This document shows, in pieces, positions 36,111 to 44,855 of a DNA stretch of 64,000 nucleotides. Origin of the DNA: Saccharicrinis sp965230625 (GTDB lineage Bacteria; Bacteroidota; Bacteroidia; Bacteroidales; Marinilabiliaceae); NCBI GenBank assembly GCA_965230625.1, contig CBDDLL010000001.1, forward strand, positions 744,001 through 808,000, in the 5' to 3' direction. Position 1 is the first letter of the stretch, and the number at the start of each line of letters is the position of its first letter. The notes below the pieces were generated by a model. It was given only the letters and a program-made list of their open reading frames with translations, was not told the origin of the DNA and did not search any database. The translations under genes were made by a program, and so were the position numbers.

Positions 36111-37735
36111 TAAAAATACAAGTTTGTAAAAGAAAAGGTATTTACATCGAATAAACCTTTATCACCTATCTTTAATTTTGGAATTACTAACAAACTCATA
36201 AAAGATAAAGTCATAAACGGAGCATGTAATTTTGAACCGAGTTGTTGTGCTTTTTTATTTAAAAGTTGGTATTTTTTTGCAACCTCTATCCCCGATTTAC
36301 TTGTCATTAATCCACCTATTTCTAAAGGTAGACAATCTATATCTTCATCAAAAGCATAAGAAATACCTCCTTTGTGTTTTATTATTTCATTTAATGCATT
36401 ACAAATATCTTTGTCTGTAACTCCAACGGCAATTAAATTATGACTATCATGAGCCACACTACAAGCCAATGCACCATTTTTTAGACCAATATTTTTAATA
36501 AAACCAACCACAGGTTTGGCTTGTTTATACCTGTTTAAAACAACAATTTTTAAAATATCTTCTTGAGGATTTGGTAAAATATATCCATTATTATTTGAAG
36601 GTACCCAACTAAATTCACCAGTTATAAGATCACCATCTATAGCTTCAATTACTCTAATAGTTTTATCTTCTTTATACTCTACCTTAATACCATCTTCAGT
36701 TATTGGTGAAATATTAAAGTTATTTATTACATCTGATTGCTTTACATCAAACTCTAACTCACCATCTGCATAAACCTTCTTACCATCAATATAAGTCTCT
36801 TTAATATTGAAATCTGATAAATTATCCACAACAATAAAATCGGCAGCATCACCTTCTCTTAGTAAACCAACAGGTAAATTATAATGCTCAATTGGTTTTA
36901 AAATTGCAGCTCGTAATAGCTTAAAAATATCAATCCCTTTAGTTATACCTAGCTTAATAATTTTATCAATATGGCCTTTATTAATAATTTCATCTGGATG
37001 AGAATCATCAGTACATAACATTATTTTATCAGGATTTGAATCAAAAATAGGTGCCAACACATTAAAGTTTTTTGCAGCACTTCCTTCCCTTATCTGAACT
37101 GTTATCCCCTGCTCTATTTTCTGTATTGCTTCTTCTACAGATACACATTCATGATCTGAAGAAATACCTGCTTGAGTATATTTTTTTAAATCCTCACCTA
37201 TCAAACCTGGTGCATGGCCATCAACTTTTTTACCTACTTTATGTGCTGCCTGTATCTTGTTCCACACCTCTTCATCCTTATAAATCACTCCAGGAAAATT
37301 CATCATCTCCGATAAAAACCAGATATCATCTCTTCTTAATAATTGCTCTATTTCAGAAGAAGAAATGACTGCTCCACTTGTTTCATATGAAGTAGCCGGA
37401 ACACACGAAGGAGCTCCAAAAAAACACTTGAGGGGCGTATTCTTCGCATCTTCAATCATATATTCCACGCCTTTCACTCCCATCACATTAGCTATTTCAT
37501 GTGGATCAGTTACAACTGCAACAGTTCCACGTGGAACAACTAATTTTGAAAATTGAGATGGAGTTAGCATAGAACTTTCTATGTGAACATGACTATCAAT
37601 TAATCCAGGTAAAATAAAATTATCATATTCAAGTTTCGTTTCAACTATTTTTTCGATCTGTCCATCCTTAATATAGATTTCTCCACTGAAAATTTTACAA
37701 TTAATTATATCTACTATTTTACCTTGAATCTTCAT
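36110..37735 (-). CDS. ade: Adenine deaminase
   Basis: It deaminates adenine to hypoxanthine in purine salvage. The amidohydrolase metal-site motif GLIDSHVHIESS is near residue 45, with TDPHEIANVMG, a CTDDSHPDE motif and GDAADFIVVDN following. The 541-residue length is that of the Ade family. Unusually, codons for VPRGT contain the parS-like palindrome GTTCCACGTGGAAC. The stop codon overlaps the uvrC start. The gene follows mnmG after a gap of about 117 bases that holds another such palindrome. Confidence 0.95.
   Translation of the reverse strand: MKIQGKIVDIINCKIFSGEIYIKDGQIEKIVETKLEYDNFILPGLIDSHVHIESSMLTPSQFSKLVVPRGTVAVVTDPHEIANVMGVKGVEYMIEDAKNTPLKCFFGAPSCVPATSYETSGAVISSSEIEQLLRRDDIWFLSEMMNFPGVIYKDEEVWNKIQAAHKVGKKVDGHAPGLIGEDLKKYTQAGISSDHECVSVEEAIQKIEQGITVQIREGSAAKNFNVLAPIFDSNPDKIMLCTDDSHPDEIINKGHIDKIIKLGITKGIDIFKLLRAAILKPIEHYNLPVGLLREGDAADFIVVDNLSDFNIKETYIDGKKVYADGELEFDVKQSDVINNFNISPITEDGIKVEYKEDKTIRVIEAIDGDLITGEFSWVPSNNNGYILPNPQEDILKIVVLNRYKQAKPVVGFIKNIGLKNGALACSVAHDSHNLIAVGVTDKDICNALNEIIKHKGGISYAFDEDIDCLPLEIGGLMTSKSGIEVAKKYQLLNKKAQQLGSKLHAPFMTLSFMSLLVIPKLKIGDKGLFDVNTFSFTNLYF
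37524..37537. promoter_or_regulatory. parS-like site inside ade
   Basis: GTTCCACGTGGAAC is a perfect 14-bp palindrome one step from the widely conserved ParB site TGTTTCACGTGAAACA. It sits in the ade coding sequence. The same 14-mer recurs 311 bases away at 37835. Confidence 0.65.
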
Positions 37736-37830
37736 TTTGTAAAATTTGTATATATTTTTAGATTAATTTTTCTGATTAATTTCCTGAAAAAGTCATTTAA
37801 ATATAATCTTCGAAATTACTCGTATATTAT

Positions 37831-37852
37831 TTTAGTTCCACGTGGAACTAAA
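37831..37852. promoter_or_regulatory. parS-like site next to the mnmG stop codon
   Basis: The core GTTCCACGTGGAAC (37835-37848) is extended to a perfect 22-bp palindrome by flanking TTTA/TAAA. It directly abuts the mnmG stop codon. It may bind ParB; it could also double as a short transcript hairpin. Confidence 0.7.
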
Positions 37853-39730
37853 TTATCGTCCCATTAAAACCAGAAGTACATTTATATCACTTGGACTTAC
37901 TCCAGAAATTCTACTCGCCTGTCCTATTGTTTTAGGATCAATTTTTGATAATTTCTGACGCGCTTCCGTAGATATTGTTTTAATTTCGTCGTATTTAAAT
38001 TTACCTCTAATTTCTAAATTTTCTAATCGAGATAATTTATCTGCCATTAATTTCTCTCTATTAATATATCCTTGATATTTTATAAATATTTCTGCAGATT
38101 CAATAATTTCCTCTCTCCTATTCTTAGGAACTTCTTCACAGAATATTTTAAATGGATCAATTACTCTTATTAAATCAAAAATATTTACTTGAGGTCTTAA
38201 GAGAACATCTTTTAATTTTATTGTTTGCTTTAAAGGAGAAGTTCCAGCTTCAACCAAATAATCGTTTATATATTTTGGCTTAATACTGAAGTTTTCCAAA
38301 AAATCAATTATTTTATCTCTATATTCTACCTTTTCCTCTAATAAATCAACCCTTTCCTCTTTAGCTAAACCAATTTTATAACTTTTTTTAGTTAATCGAA
38401 TATCTGCATCGTCTTGTCTTAACAAAATCCTATACTCTGCTCTTGAAGTAAACATTCTATAAGGTTCATCAACTCCCTTTGTAACTAAATCATCAATTAA
38501 AACACCAATATAAGCTTCATCTCTTCTAAGAATAAATTCCTCTTCACTATTAAGTTTTAAGTGAGAATTTATCCCTGCCATTAAACCTTGAGCTCCTGCT
38601 TCTTCATATCCTGTAGTACCATTAATTTGTCCAGCAAAATATAAATTAGAAATTAATTTTGTTTCTAAAGTATGTTTTAGTTGAGTAGGATCGAAAAAAT
38701 CATACTCTATAGCATAACCAGGCCTGAAAATTTTTGCATTCTCTAGTCCAGATATCTTCTTTAAAGCTTCTAATTGTACTTCTAAAGGTAAAGAACTACT
38801 AAAACCATTTAAGTAGTATTCAATTGTAGTTTCTCCTTCCGGTTCTAAATGCAATTGATGTTTATCTTTATCAGCAAATGTTACTATTTTAGTTTCAATG
38901 CTTGGGCAATACCTTGGTCCAATACTTTGTATAGTACCATCGTAAAGTGGGGATTTATCTAATCCTAATTTCAGCTCATCATGTACCTTTTCATTAGTAT
39001 ATGTTAACCAACAACTTTTTTGATCCAAACTTGATTTTTCGTTAGGTAAAAAAGAAAATTTATAAAAAGTATCATCTCCTTTTTGCTCAAGACATTTTTC
39101 AAAATTAATAGTTCTACCATCAATACGTACCGGAGTTCCAGTTTTCATTCTATCAGTAGTAAAACCTGCATCAAATAATTTATTAGTTAATCCATACGAT
39201 GCAGACTCTCCTATTCTACCACCCTCAAACTGTACCTGACCAATATGCATCAAACCATTTAAAAAAGTTCCATTTGTTAATATCAAAGCTTTACAATCAA
39301 ATTTTACACCTAACTTTGTTATTACAGATTTCACTTCTCTATCTTCAAATTCAACATCTATAACAGTATCTTGCCAAAATGATAAATTATCAGTATTTTC
39401 TAATATTGATCTCCATTGAGCAGAAAATACCATTCTATCACATTGCGCTCTTGGACTCCACATAGCAGGTCCTTTTGATCTATTCAACAATCTAAACTGA
39501 ATTGATGATCTATCTGTTACAATACCGGTATATCCTCCTAAAGCATCTATTTCTCTTACTATTTGTCCTTTTGCAATACCTCCAATAGCAGGATTACAGC
39601 TCATTTGAGCAATTTTGTTCATATCCATTGTTATTAACAATGTTTTAGAACCTAAATTTGCAGCAGCAGCAGCAGCTTCACAACCAGCATGTCCAGCTCC
39701 AACAACAATAATATCGTATTTGAATTCCAT
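37853..39730 (-). CDS. mnmG: tRNA uridine-5-carboxymethylaminomethyl(34) synthesis enzyme MnmG
   Basis: This FAD enzyme works with MnmE to modify wobble U34 of tRNA. The N-terminal dinucleotide motif VVGAGHAGCEAA is followed by the family block CNPAIGGIAKGQIVREIDALGG, GTFLNGLMHIG and a C-terminal helical MnmE-binding region ending in SRISGVSPSDI. The length of 625 is normal. mnmG/gidA lies near the chromosome origin in many bacteria, which agrees with the parS-like sites beside it. A good promoter lies upstream. Confidence 0.97.
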   Translation of the reverse strand: MEFKYDIIVVGAGHAGCEAAAAAANLGSKTLLITMDMNKIAQMSCNPAIGGIAKGQIVREIDALGGYTGIVTDRSSIQFRLLNRSKGPAMWSPRAQCDRMVFSAQWRSILENTDNLSFWQDTVIDVEFEDREVKSVITKLGVKFDCKALILTNGTFLNGLMHIGQVQFEGGRIGESASYGLTNKLFDAGFTTDRMKTGTPVRIDGRTINFEKCLEQKGDDTFYKFSFLPNEKSSLDQKSCWLTYTNEKVHDELKLGLDKSPLYDGTIQSIGPRYCPSIETKIVTFADKDKHQLHLEPEGETTIEYYLNGFSSSLPLEVQLEALKKISGLENAKIFRPGYAIEYDFFDPTQLKHTLETKLISNLYFAGQINGTTGYEEAGAQGLMAGINSHLKLNSEEEFILRRDEAYIGVLIDDLVTKGVDEPYRMFTSRAEYRILLRQDDADIRLTKKSYKIGLAKEERVDLLEEKVEYRDKIIDFLENFSIKPKYINDYLVEAGTSPLKQTIKLKDVLLRPQVNIFDLIRVIDPFKIFCEEVPKNRREEIIESAEIFIKYQGYINREKLMADKLSRLENLEIRGKFKYDEIKTISTEARQKLSKIDPKTIGQASRISGVSPSDINVLLVLMGR

Positions 39731-39748
39731 AATTAATTAATGAAGATG

Positions 39749-39777
39749 CAAAAGTACAAGCATCCAAGCATTTACAA
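39749..39777 (-). promoter_or_regulatory. Promoter of mnmG (-33/-7)
   Basis: On the minus strand a TTG (39777-39775) is followed after 18 bases by TACTTTTG (39756-39749), a match to the Bacteroidota TTG-N17-23-TAnnTTTG pattern, 18 bases ahead of the mnmG start. The promoter lies in the gap between ybeY and mnmG. Confidence 0.65.
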
Positions 39778-39792
39778 TAAAAAACATCAAAT

Positions 39793-40215
39793 TTAGGAAA
39801 TTGTTTTAAGATCTTCTAAAGCCAAATCTTCCATTCTATGCATTTCTGCATTTTCCTCTTCCGTTTTATCTTTAAAGCCTATTAAATGAAGTATTCCGTG
39901 TATAATAACACGATTTAACTCGTCATTGAATTCAGTATTGAATTCTTTTGAATTTGATAATACAGTATCTAAACTAATAAAAATGTCACCACTAATTTTA
40001 TTATTTTCGCAGTAGTCAAAAGTGATGATATCTGTGTAGTAATCATGTTCAAGATACTTCTTATTTATTTCTAATAAATATCTATCACTACAAAAAATAA
40101 AAGATATTTCACCAGAAATACCTTTATACTTTTTAATAATATTATTAATCCAATTATTTAATAAATCCGTATCTAACTCTATATCAGACACATCCTCATA
40201 ATTATAATAAATCAC
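39793..40215 (-). CDS. ybeY: Endoribonuclease YbeY
   Basis: This metal-dependent RNase matures 16S rRNA and takes part in ribosome quality control. The zinc-binding signature reads HGILHLIGFKDKTEEE (about residues 109-124) with the three His positions in context. The 140-residue length is typical. Its ATG directly abuts the stop codon of the RsbW-like gene (0-base gap), so the two are translated from one message. Confidence 0.93.
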   Translation of the reverse strand: MIYYNYEDVSDIELDTDLLNNWINNIIKKYKGISGEISFIFCSDRYLLEINKKYLEHDYYTDIITFDYCENNKISGDIFISLDTVLSNSKEFNTEFNDELNRVIIHGILHLIGFKDKTEEENAEMHRMEDLALEDLKTIS

Positions 40216-40608
40216 TTACAAAATAAATGTTAACTTAACCTTACTACCTTCGTTTTCGAAATCAATTTTATCAGCTAAATGATTCATTAAAAAGATACCT
40301 CTTCCATGAGTTTTTTCTACATTTTCGGGTAATGTAGGATCTGGAATAGTATTATAATCGAATCCTTCACCTTCATCAGATATAATAAATTCTACATCAT
40401 TATCTGAAATTTGATACTCCAGTTCAACGCTTTTATTGCTATCCATTTTATTACCGTGTACAATAGCATTATTAACACCCTCTACAACAGCTAATAACAA
40501 TTTTCCGTACACGTCTGAATGTAAATCATATTGACTAGAAATATCATCAATTAATTTCTCAACCAGACTAATATTTTTAATGTCAGAATCTATTATCATT
40601 TTTTCCAC
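40216..40608 (-). CDS. RsbW-like ATP-binding anti-sigma/regulatory kinase
   Basis: This 130-residue single-domain HATPase of the serine kinase/anti-sigma type has an N-box EGVNNAIVHGNKMD, a G1 box DEGEGFDY and a G2 box KTHGRGIFLMNHLAD. It probably binds and phosphorylates an anti-sigma-factor antagonist or otherwise gates a regulatory partner. No cognate STAS protein or sigma factor is next to it. The tight spacing to ybeY is common in Bacteroidota. Confidence 0.85.
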   Translation of the reverse strand: MEKMIIDSDIKNISLVEKLIDDISSQYDLHSDVYGKLLLAVVEGVNNAIVHGNKMDSNKSVELEYQISDNDVEFIISDEGEGFDYNTIPDPTLPENVEKTHGRGIFLMNHLADKIDFENEGSKVKLTFIL

Positions 40609-40712
40609 TGTTCAATTCATTTAGCTCTTAGTAATTTACAATGTCTTTATACTTAAATCACGTATAAATTGTTTCTTAAATATATATAAATTTTACTCGA
40701 AATATAACACTT

Positions 40713-41918
40713 CTATTTTCTTAACCAAATAACTGGGTTAATTTTTTCATTTTCTTCCCAAATTTCGAAATGCAATATACCATTCTTATCACTTTTATCT
40801 GCGAATATTTGACCAATTGTTTCTTGACTTTTTACAACTTGACCACTTTTTACATCAACTCTACTTAAATTAGCATAAACTGTTAAAAAATTTCCATGTC
40901 TTATTATAACAGCTTTATTGTAGCCTGGGATAGCTATAACGCGGCTTACAGTACCTTCATAAACACTTTTTACTTGGTTTTCCTTTGAAGCTGTTATATC
41001 AATACCATTGTTCTTTATTTTTACGCCCTTTAAAACAGCGTGATTATGTTCACCAAAGTGACTTGTTATAATTCCATTCGAAACTGGCCAACTTAAATTT
41101 CCTTTTGCATTTTTAAAATTACTAAATGCATAAGTTTTATCAACAACTTTTGATTCCTTTATTAGTTTTTCAATACTTAATTGTAATTCGTTTGAAGACT
41201 TTTCTTTTTTCTTTATTTCTCTTCTCAACCAATCTTCATCCTTTTTTAAATCAGCAATGTATCTTTGTTTTTTTGAAACAGATATTTTTAAACCTTCAAC
41301 TTCATTAATTAAAGCATTATAACTAATTTTCTTTTGATCTAATATTCTTTTATTTCTTAAAACAACACTATCGTGTTTTTCTTTTGTTTCAATTAAAACT
41401 AAACCTTGTTTTTTTCTATACGAGGCATATTGTTTCATTAAATTAAACCTCCTATAAGCTTCAGAAAACGAAGAAGAACTAAATAATAACATAAACTCAT
41501 TATAATTTGAACTTAATTGCTTATTTGCCTCTATAATTAGCTTTTCGTATCCACTTTTTAAATTATTAATTTCATCACTTAGTACATTTACTAATTTTTC
41601 ATTCTTATCTATCTCATTGTTAATATTATTGATCTCTATTTTATACGAATCAATAATTTTATTTTGAGCACCAATTTTAGCATTTATCAGGTTTAGTTCA
41701 CTTAGATAACTCTTTCTTGTTTTACCTTTCTTTTGTAGAAGATTTTTTGCATTTTTTATTTCCTTTTGATATTGCTCTCTTTTCTGTTTTAGTTTATCTA
41801 AGTTAGTACTTTGACTTAATAAATTTGTTGAAATGAATAAAAACAGTATAAAAAAACTATAATGTTTTAATTTTATAACTCGAAGGAATTTTAAAGTGTA
41901 GACTACCACCATTATCAA
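40713..41918 (-). CDS. EnvC-like murein hydrolase activator (coiled coil plus degenerate M23)
   Basis: This envelope protein has a signal peptide (hydrophobic stretch SFFILFLFISTNLLSQ), long coiled coils (about residues 38-270) and a C-terminal LytM/M23 domain (about 285-400). The M23 metal site is degenerate: KNNGID replaces the HxxxD motif and LHFEIW keeps only part of HxH. It is therefore likely an amidase activator, as in E. coli EnvC, and a partner of FtsEX. The start overlaps the DUF4292 gene by 62 bases; ATG 41912 is an alternative start. Confidence 0.85.
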   Translation of the reverse strand: MIMVVVYTLKFLRVIKLKHYSFFILFLFISTNLLSQSTNLDKLKQKREQYQKEIKNAKNLLQKKGKTRKSYLSELNLINAKIGAQNKIIDSYKIEINNINNEIDKNEKLVNVLSDEINNLKSGYEKLIIEANKQLSSNYNEFMLLFSSSSFSEAYRRFNLMKQYASYRKKQGLVLIETKEKHDSVVLRNKRILDQKKISYNALINEVEGLKISVSKKQRYIADLKKDEDWLRREIKKKEKSSNELQLSIEKLIKESKVVDKTYAFSNFKNAKGNLSWPVSNGIITSHFGEHNHAVLKGVKIKNNGIDITASKENQVKSVYEGTVSRVIAIPGYNKAVIIRHGNFLTVYANLSRVDVKSGQVVKSQETIGQIFADKSDKNGILHFEIWEENEKINPVIWLRK

Positions 41919-42690
41919 CTTCTAAATAGTTAATTTTTAGATTTATACTAAAATACTTTTCTCCTTGTCCTGCTTTTAATTTAATTTTTTCAGGAAATAA
42001 AATCTTTCCAAAATTTTTAAAATCTAAATAATCGATGTTTATGGATTGATTTGAATCAAAATCCTTAATAAAATTATTAAATATTCTATATATATCTGGA
42101 TATATCTTAAGCTCGTGAATTATTATATTATTTCTACTTCGTCTATTTAATCTACCTAAACGTTTATCTTTTAAAGATTTAAAAGAATAATGATTTTCTC
42201 CTAAATGATGTTTATATTTTTTTAAAGCATCATAATGATCTCTTTCCGATGGATAAATAAACAAAGAGTTTGTAATTATAGATTGAATAATATCATAATC
42301 TAATTCAACTCCATATCTCTCTTTAAAATAGTTATAATCGGATTTTAAAGCAACTTTGTTATGCCTATCAACTATAATTACTTCGTCTTTCGTAAGCCTG
42401 GCTCTAATTAGCTCAATTCCCATTAATGCAGTAATAGAAACTACTATTTGAGAATCCTTTTGAACTACAAAACTTCCTTTAAAGTTTCTTTTTTCCTTTT
42501 GATCATCATACGAAAACTGTACTTTCTTTAAATATAACTTATTATAATTAAATTCATTCTCCTTAAGTAAATTTCTTAATTTAGCGTCAGTTACATTTGA
42601 AACTCGACCTATTGTTATAGTTTCAGTACTTTTACATCCAAATAATAAAACAAACAAAAGAACAATAAGTAAAATACTATTCTTCAACAT
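41857..42690 (-). CDS. DUF4292 outer-membrane lipoprotein
   Basis: This 277-residue lipoprotein (lipobox LFGC, about residue 19) is of the DUF4292 family, which has a LolA/LolB-like fold. The body includes KVQFSYDDQKEKRNFKGSFVVQKDSQIVVSI and FIYPSERDHYDALKKY. Its function is not established; lipoprotein handling is inferred from fold similarity. It overlaps the TPR lipoprotein gene upstream by 14 bases and the EnvC-like gene downstream by 62 bases, marking a tightly packed operon. Confidence 0.85.
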   Translation of the reverse strand: MLKNSILLIVLLFVLLFGCKSTETITIGRVSNVTDAKLRNLLKENEFNYNKLYLKKVQFSYDDQKEKRNFKGSFVVQKDSQIVVSITALMGIELIRARLTKDEVIIVDRHNKVALKSDYNYFKERYGVELDYDIIQSIITNSLFIYPSERDHYDALKKYKHHLGENHYSFKSLKDKRLGRLNRRSRNNIIIHELKIYPDIYRIFNNFIKDFDSNQSINIDYLDFKNFGKILFPEKIKLKAGQGEKYFSINLKINYLEVDNGGSLHFKIPSSYKIKTL

Positions 42691-44413
42691 ATTCCCTTAA
42701 TTCAATTTTCTTTTTTAATATAGGTGATTTATTTCCGAGTTCCAGCGACTTATTCCATTGAATTAAAGCACCTTCAATATCATTATTTTTTAATAAAATA
42801 TCTCCGTAATGTTCAACAATAACTTCGCTCTTATCTCCTCCATTATCTATAGCTCTTTCAATTATATATTTTGCTTCAAAATATCTTCCTCTCTTAAATA
42901 AAACCCAAGCATATGTATCTAAGTATGTAGAATTACCAGGTTCTAACTCAATACATTTAGTTATCATTTTTTCAGCTTTCTCCAATTCAATATTTTCAAC
43001 TGATAAATAATAACTGTAATTATTTAATACAACAATATTATTTTCGTCTATTTCAAGTGCTTTTTGGTAGTATTTAAAAGCCTCTTCTGAGTTTGTAAGA
43101 CTATGTTCCACATCACCTAAATAAGCATAAAATTGGCCTTTCAATTTAGTATTATCACCAACATAGTTTAGTCCATTTATTAATGCTTTCTGTGCATTTT
43201 TATATTCTTCTCTTTGCATTGCTGCCATTGCATAGAAAAGATTAAACATTGGTTCTTCTGGAAAAATTATTAGTACATCTTCAGTATCTTCATATAAATC
43301 ATCAAATTTTCCTAGTTCAATCTCCAAAAAGAACATATCCTGCCATGTTGCAGGATTACTATTATCTATTTTAATTGCTTTTTTATAACTTTTTAAAGCT
43401 TCTTCTCTTTCATTATTGTTTTGTAAATAATTAGCATAATAAATGAAGCTTCTTGAATCTTCACTATGAATATTTGTTAACGTTTTAAATAATTCTCTAA
43501 TCTTTTCTTCTTCAAAATTTTGAGAATTCTTTCCCATTAAAAATGGTAATAATCTTTGAAATTTAATTTCGAGTTTTAAATCTCTGTCATTTAATCCTTT
43601 CTTGAAATTATTTAAGAATTCCAAAGTATCCTTTTGTATTATTTTTACATTAGCCAGCGAAAAATAACCTAATCCATTATCCTTATCAATTTCTAAAATC
43701 CTTTTATAACTCTCTTCTGCTTTTTGATAATTTTTATGGTGCATATATAAATCTCCCAAAAAGCCATAATATCTAGGTTCATAAGGATTTTCATCAATAA
43801 GTTTTTGTATTTCTTTAAATGCAAGGTTTTCCTTACCCATTTCTAGATAAATCTTTTCCTTATCTGTAGAAATTACCTCGTTTATTCCAATACTTTCTTC
43901 TAATTTATCATATGCATCAATTGCTTTATCGTACTGCTTATTATTATAATACAATTGAGCAATTACATAAATAAATTCCTCATGTTGAGGAAATTTATCT
44001 ATTAAATCCTCATAAATTTTAATTGCATTAGGTATATCTTTATTTTGCTGATACAAATCACCAAGTAGAATTTTATACCATTTATTTTTTGGAGATATTC
44101 TAACTGAATTTTCTAATAATTCTTGTGCTGCTTTATAATTCTTTGCAGAAATTGCAATATTTGCTAATTCATAATAACAAGTACTACTTAATGAGTCTAT
44201 TTTTAAACATTCGATAAAATAATTCTTGGCTTTATTTAAATCTCCCTTCATTTTAAGTCTCTGTGCTTCATAAAAAAAGTAATCAAACTTTCTTTTATTC
44301 TGAGAACTAAGTACAGAAACCTTATTCTTTAGTTCCTCTTTTTGTATAACTACATTCTTTGTGCTTTTACAACCAAAAAAAACTACTAAACTTATTATAA
44401 TAAAAAACCTCAT
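42677..44413 (-). CDS. TPR-repeat lipoprotein
   Basis: This 578-residue envelope lipoprotein (MRFFIIISLVVFFGC) is made of about 12 tetratricopeptide repeats, for example NKAKNYFIECLKIDSLSSTCYYELANIAI and EEAFKYYQKALEIDENNIVVLNNYSYYLS. It probably serves as a protein-interaction scaffold. A longer frame starts at 44467 but runs into dut; the ATG at 44413 gives a clean signal peptide and sits 4 bases after the dut stop. It precedes the DUF4292 and EnvC-like genes. Confidence 0.87.
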   Translation of the reverse strand: MRFFIIISLVVFFGCKSTKNVVIQKEELKNKVSVLSSQNKRKFDYFFYEAQRLKMKGDLNKAKNYFIECLKIDSLSSTCYYELANIAISAKNYKAAQELLENSVRISPKNKWYKILLGDLYQQNKDIPNAIKIYEDLIDKFPQHEEFIYVIAQLYYNNKQYDKAIDAYDKLEESIGINEVISTDKEKIYLEMGKENLAFKEIQKLIDENPYEPRYYGFLGDLYMHHKNYQKAEESYKRILEIDKDNGLGYFSLANVKIIQKDTLEFLNNFKKGLNDRDLKLEIKFQRLLPFLMGKNSQNFEEEKIRELFKTLTNIHSEDSRSFIYYANYLQNNNEREEALKSYKKAIKIDNSNPATWQDMFFLEIELGKFDDLYEDTEDVLIIFPEEPMFNLFYAMAAMQREEYKNAQKALINGLNYVGDNTKLKGQFYAYLGDVEHSLTNSEEAFKYYQKALEIDENNIVVLNNYSYYLSVENIELEKAEKMITKCIELEPGNSTYLDTYAWVLFKRGRYFEAKYIIERAIDNGGDKSEVIVEHYGDILLKNNDIEGALIQWNKSLELGNKSPILKKKIELREYVEE

Positions 44414-44417
44414 AACC

Positions 44418-44855
44418 TTAATTTTTACCTGTATGTCCAAAACCACCAGTACCCCTTTCTGTATCATCTAAACTATCTACAAGTTCAAAATTAACAGTCT
44501 CGTGTCTTGCAATAACCATTTGGCATATTCTTTCACCGTTTTTTATTACAAAATCATCATTAGAAAGATTAACCAGTAATACTTTTATTTCCCCTCTATA
44601 GTCGGCATCTATAGTACCAGGACTATTAAGTACAGATATTCCATGCTTATAAGCAAGTCCACTTCTAGGTCTTATTTGTGCTTCATAACCTTCAGGCAAT
44701 TCGATATATAAACCCGTTGGAATTAGTACTCTTTGTAATGGTTTTAAAATAATATCATCCTTTAAATCAGCCCTTAAATCAACTCCTGCAGAAAGTTTCG
44801 TAGCATAGTTAGGTAGTTCGTTTGAACTCTTATTAATTACCCTTATTTTCATCAA
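44418..44855 (-). CDS. dut: dUTP diphosphatase
   Basis: It hydrolyses dUTP to dUMP, preventing uracil incorporation. All five motifs are visible: AGVDLRADL, RPRSGLAYKHG, NSPGTIDADYRGEIKVLLVN, GERICQMVI and the C-terminal RGTGGFGHTGKN. The length of 145 is standard. The start codon lies 23 bases inside the flippase gene upstream. ATG 44852 is also possible. Confidence 0.97.
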   Translation of the reverse strand: MMKIRVINKSSNELPNYATKLSAGVDLRADLKDDIILKPLQRVLIPTGLYIELPEGYEAQIRPRSGLAYKHGISVLNSPGTIDADYRGEIKVLLVNLSNDDFVIKNGERICQMVIARHETVNFELVDSLDDTERGTGGFGHTGKN

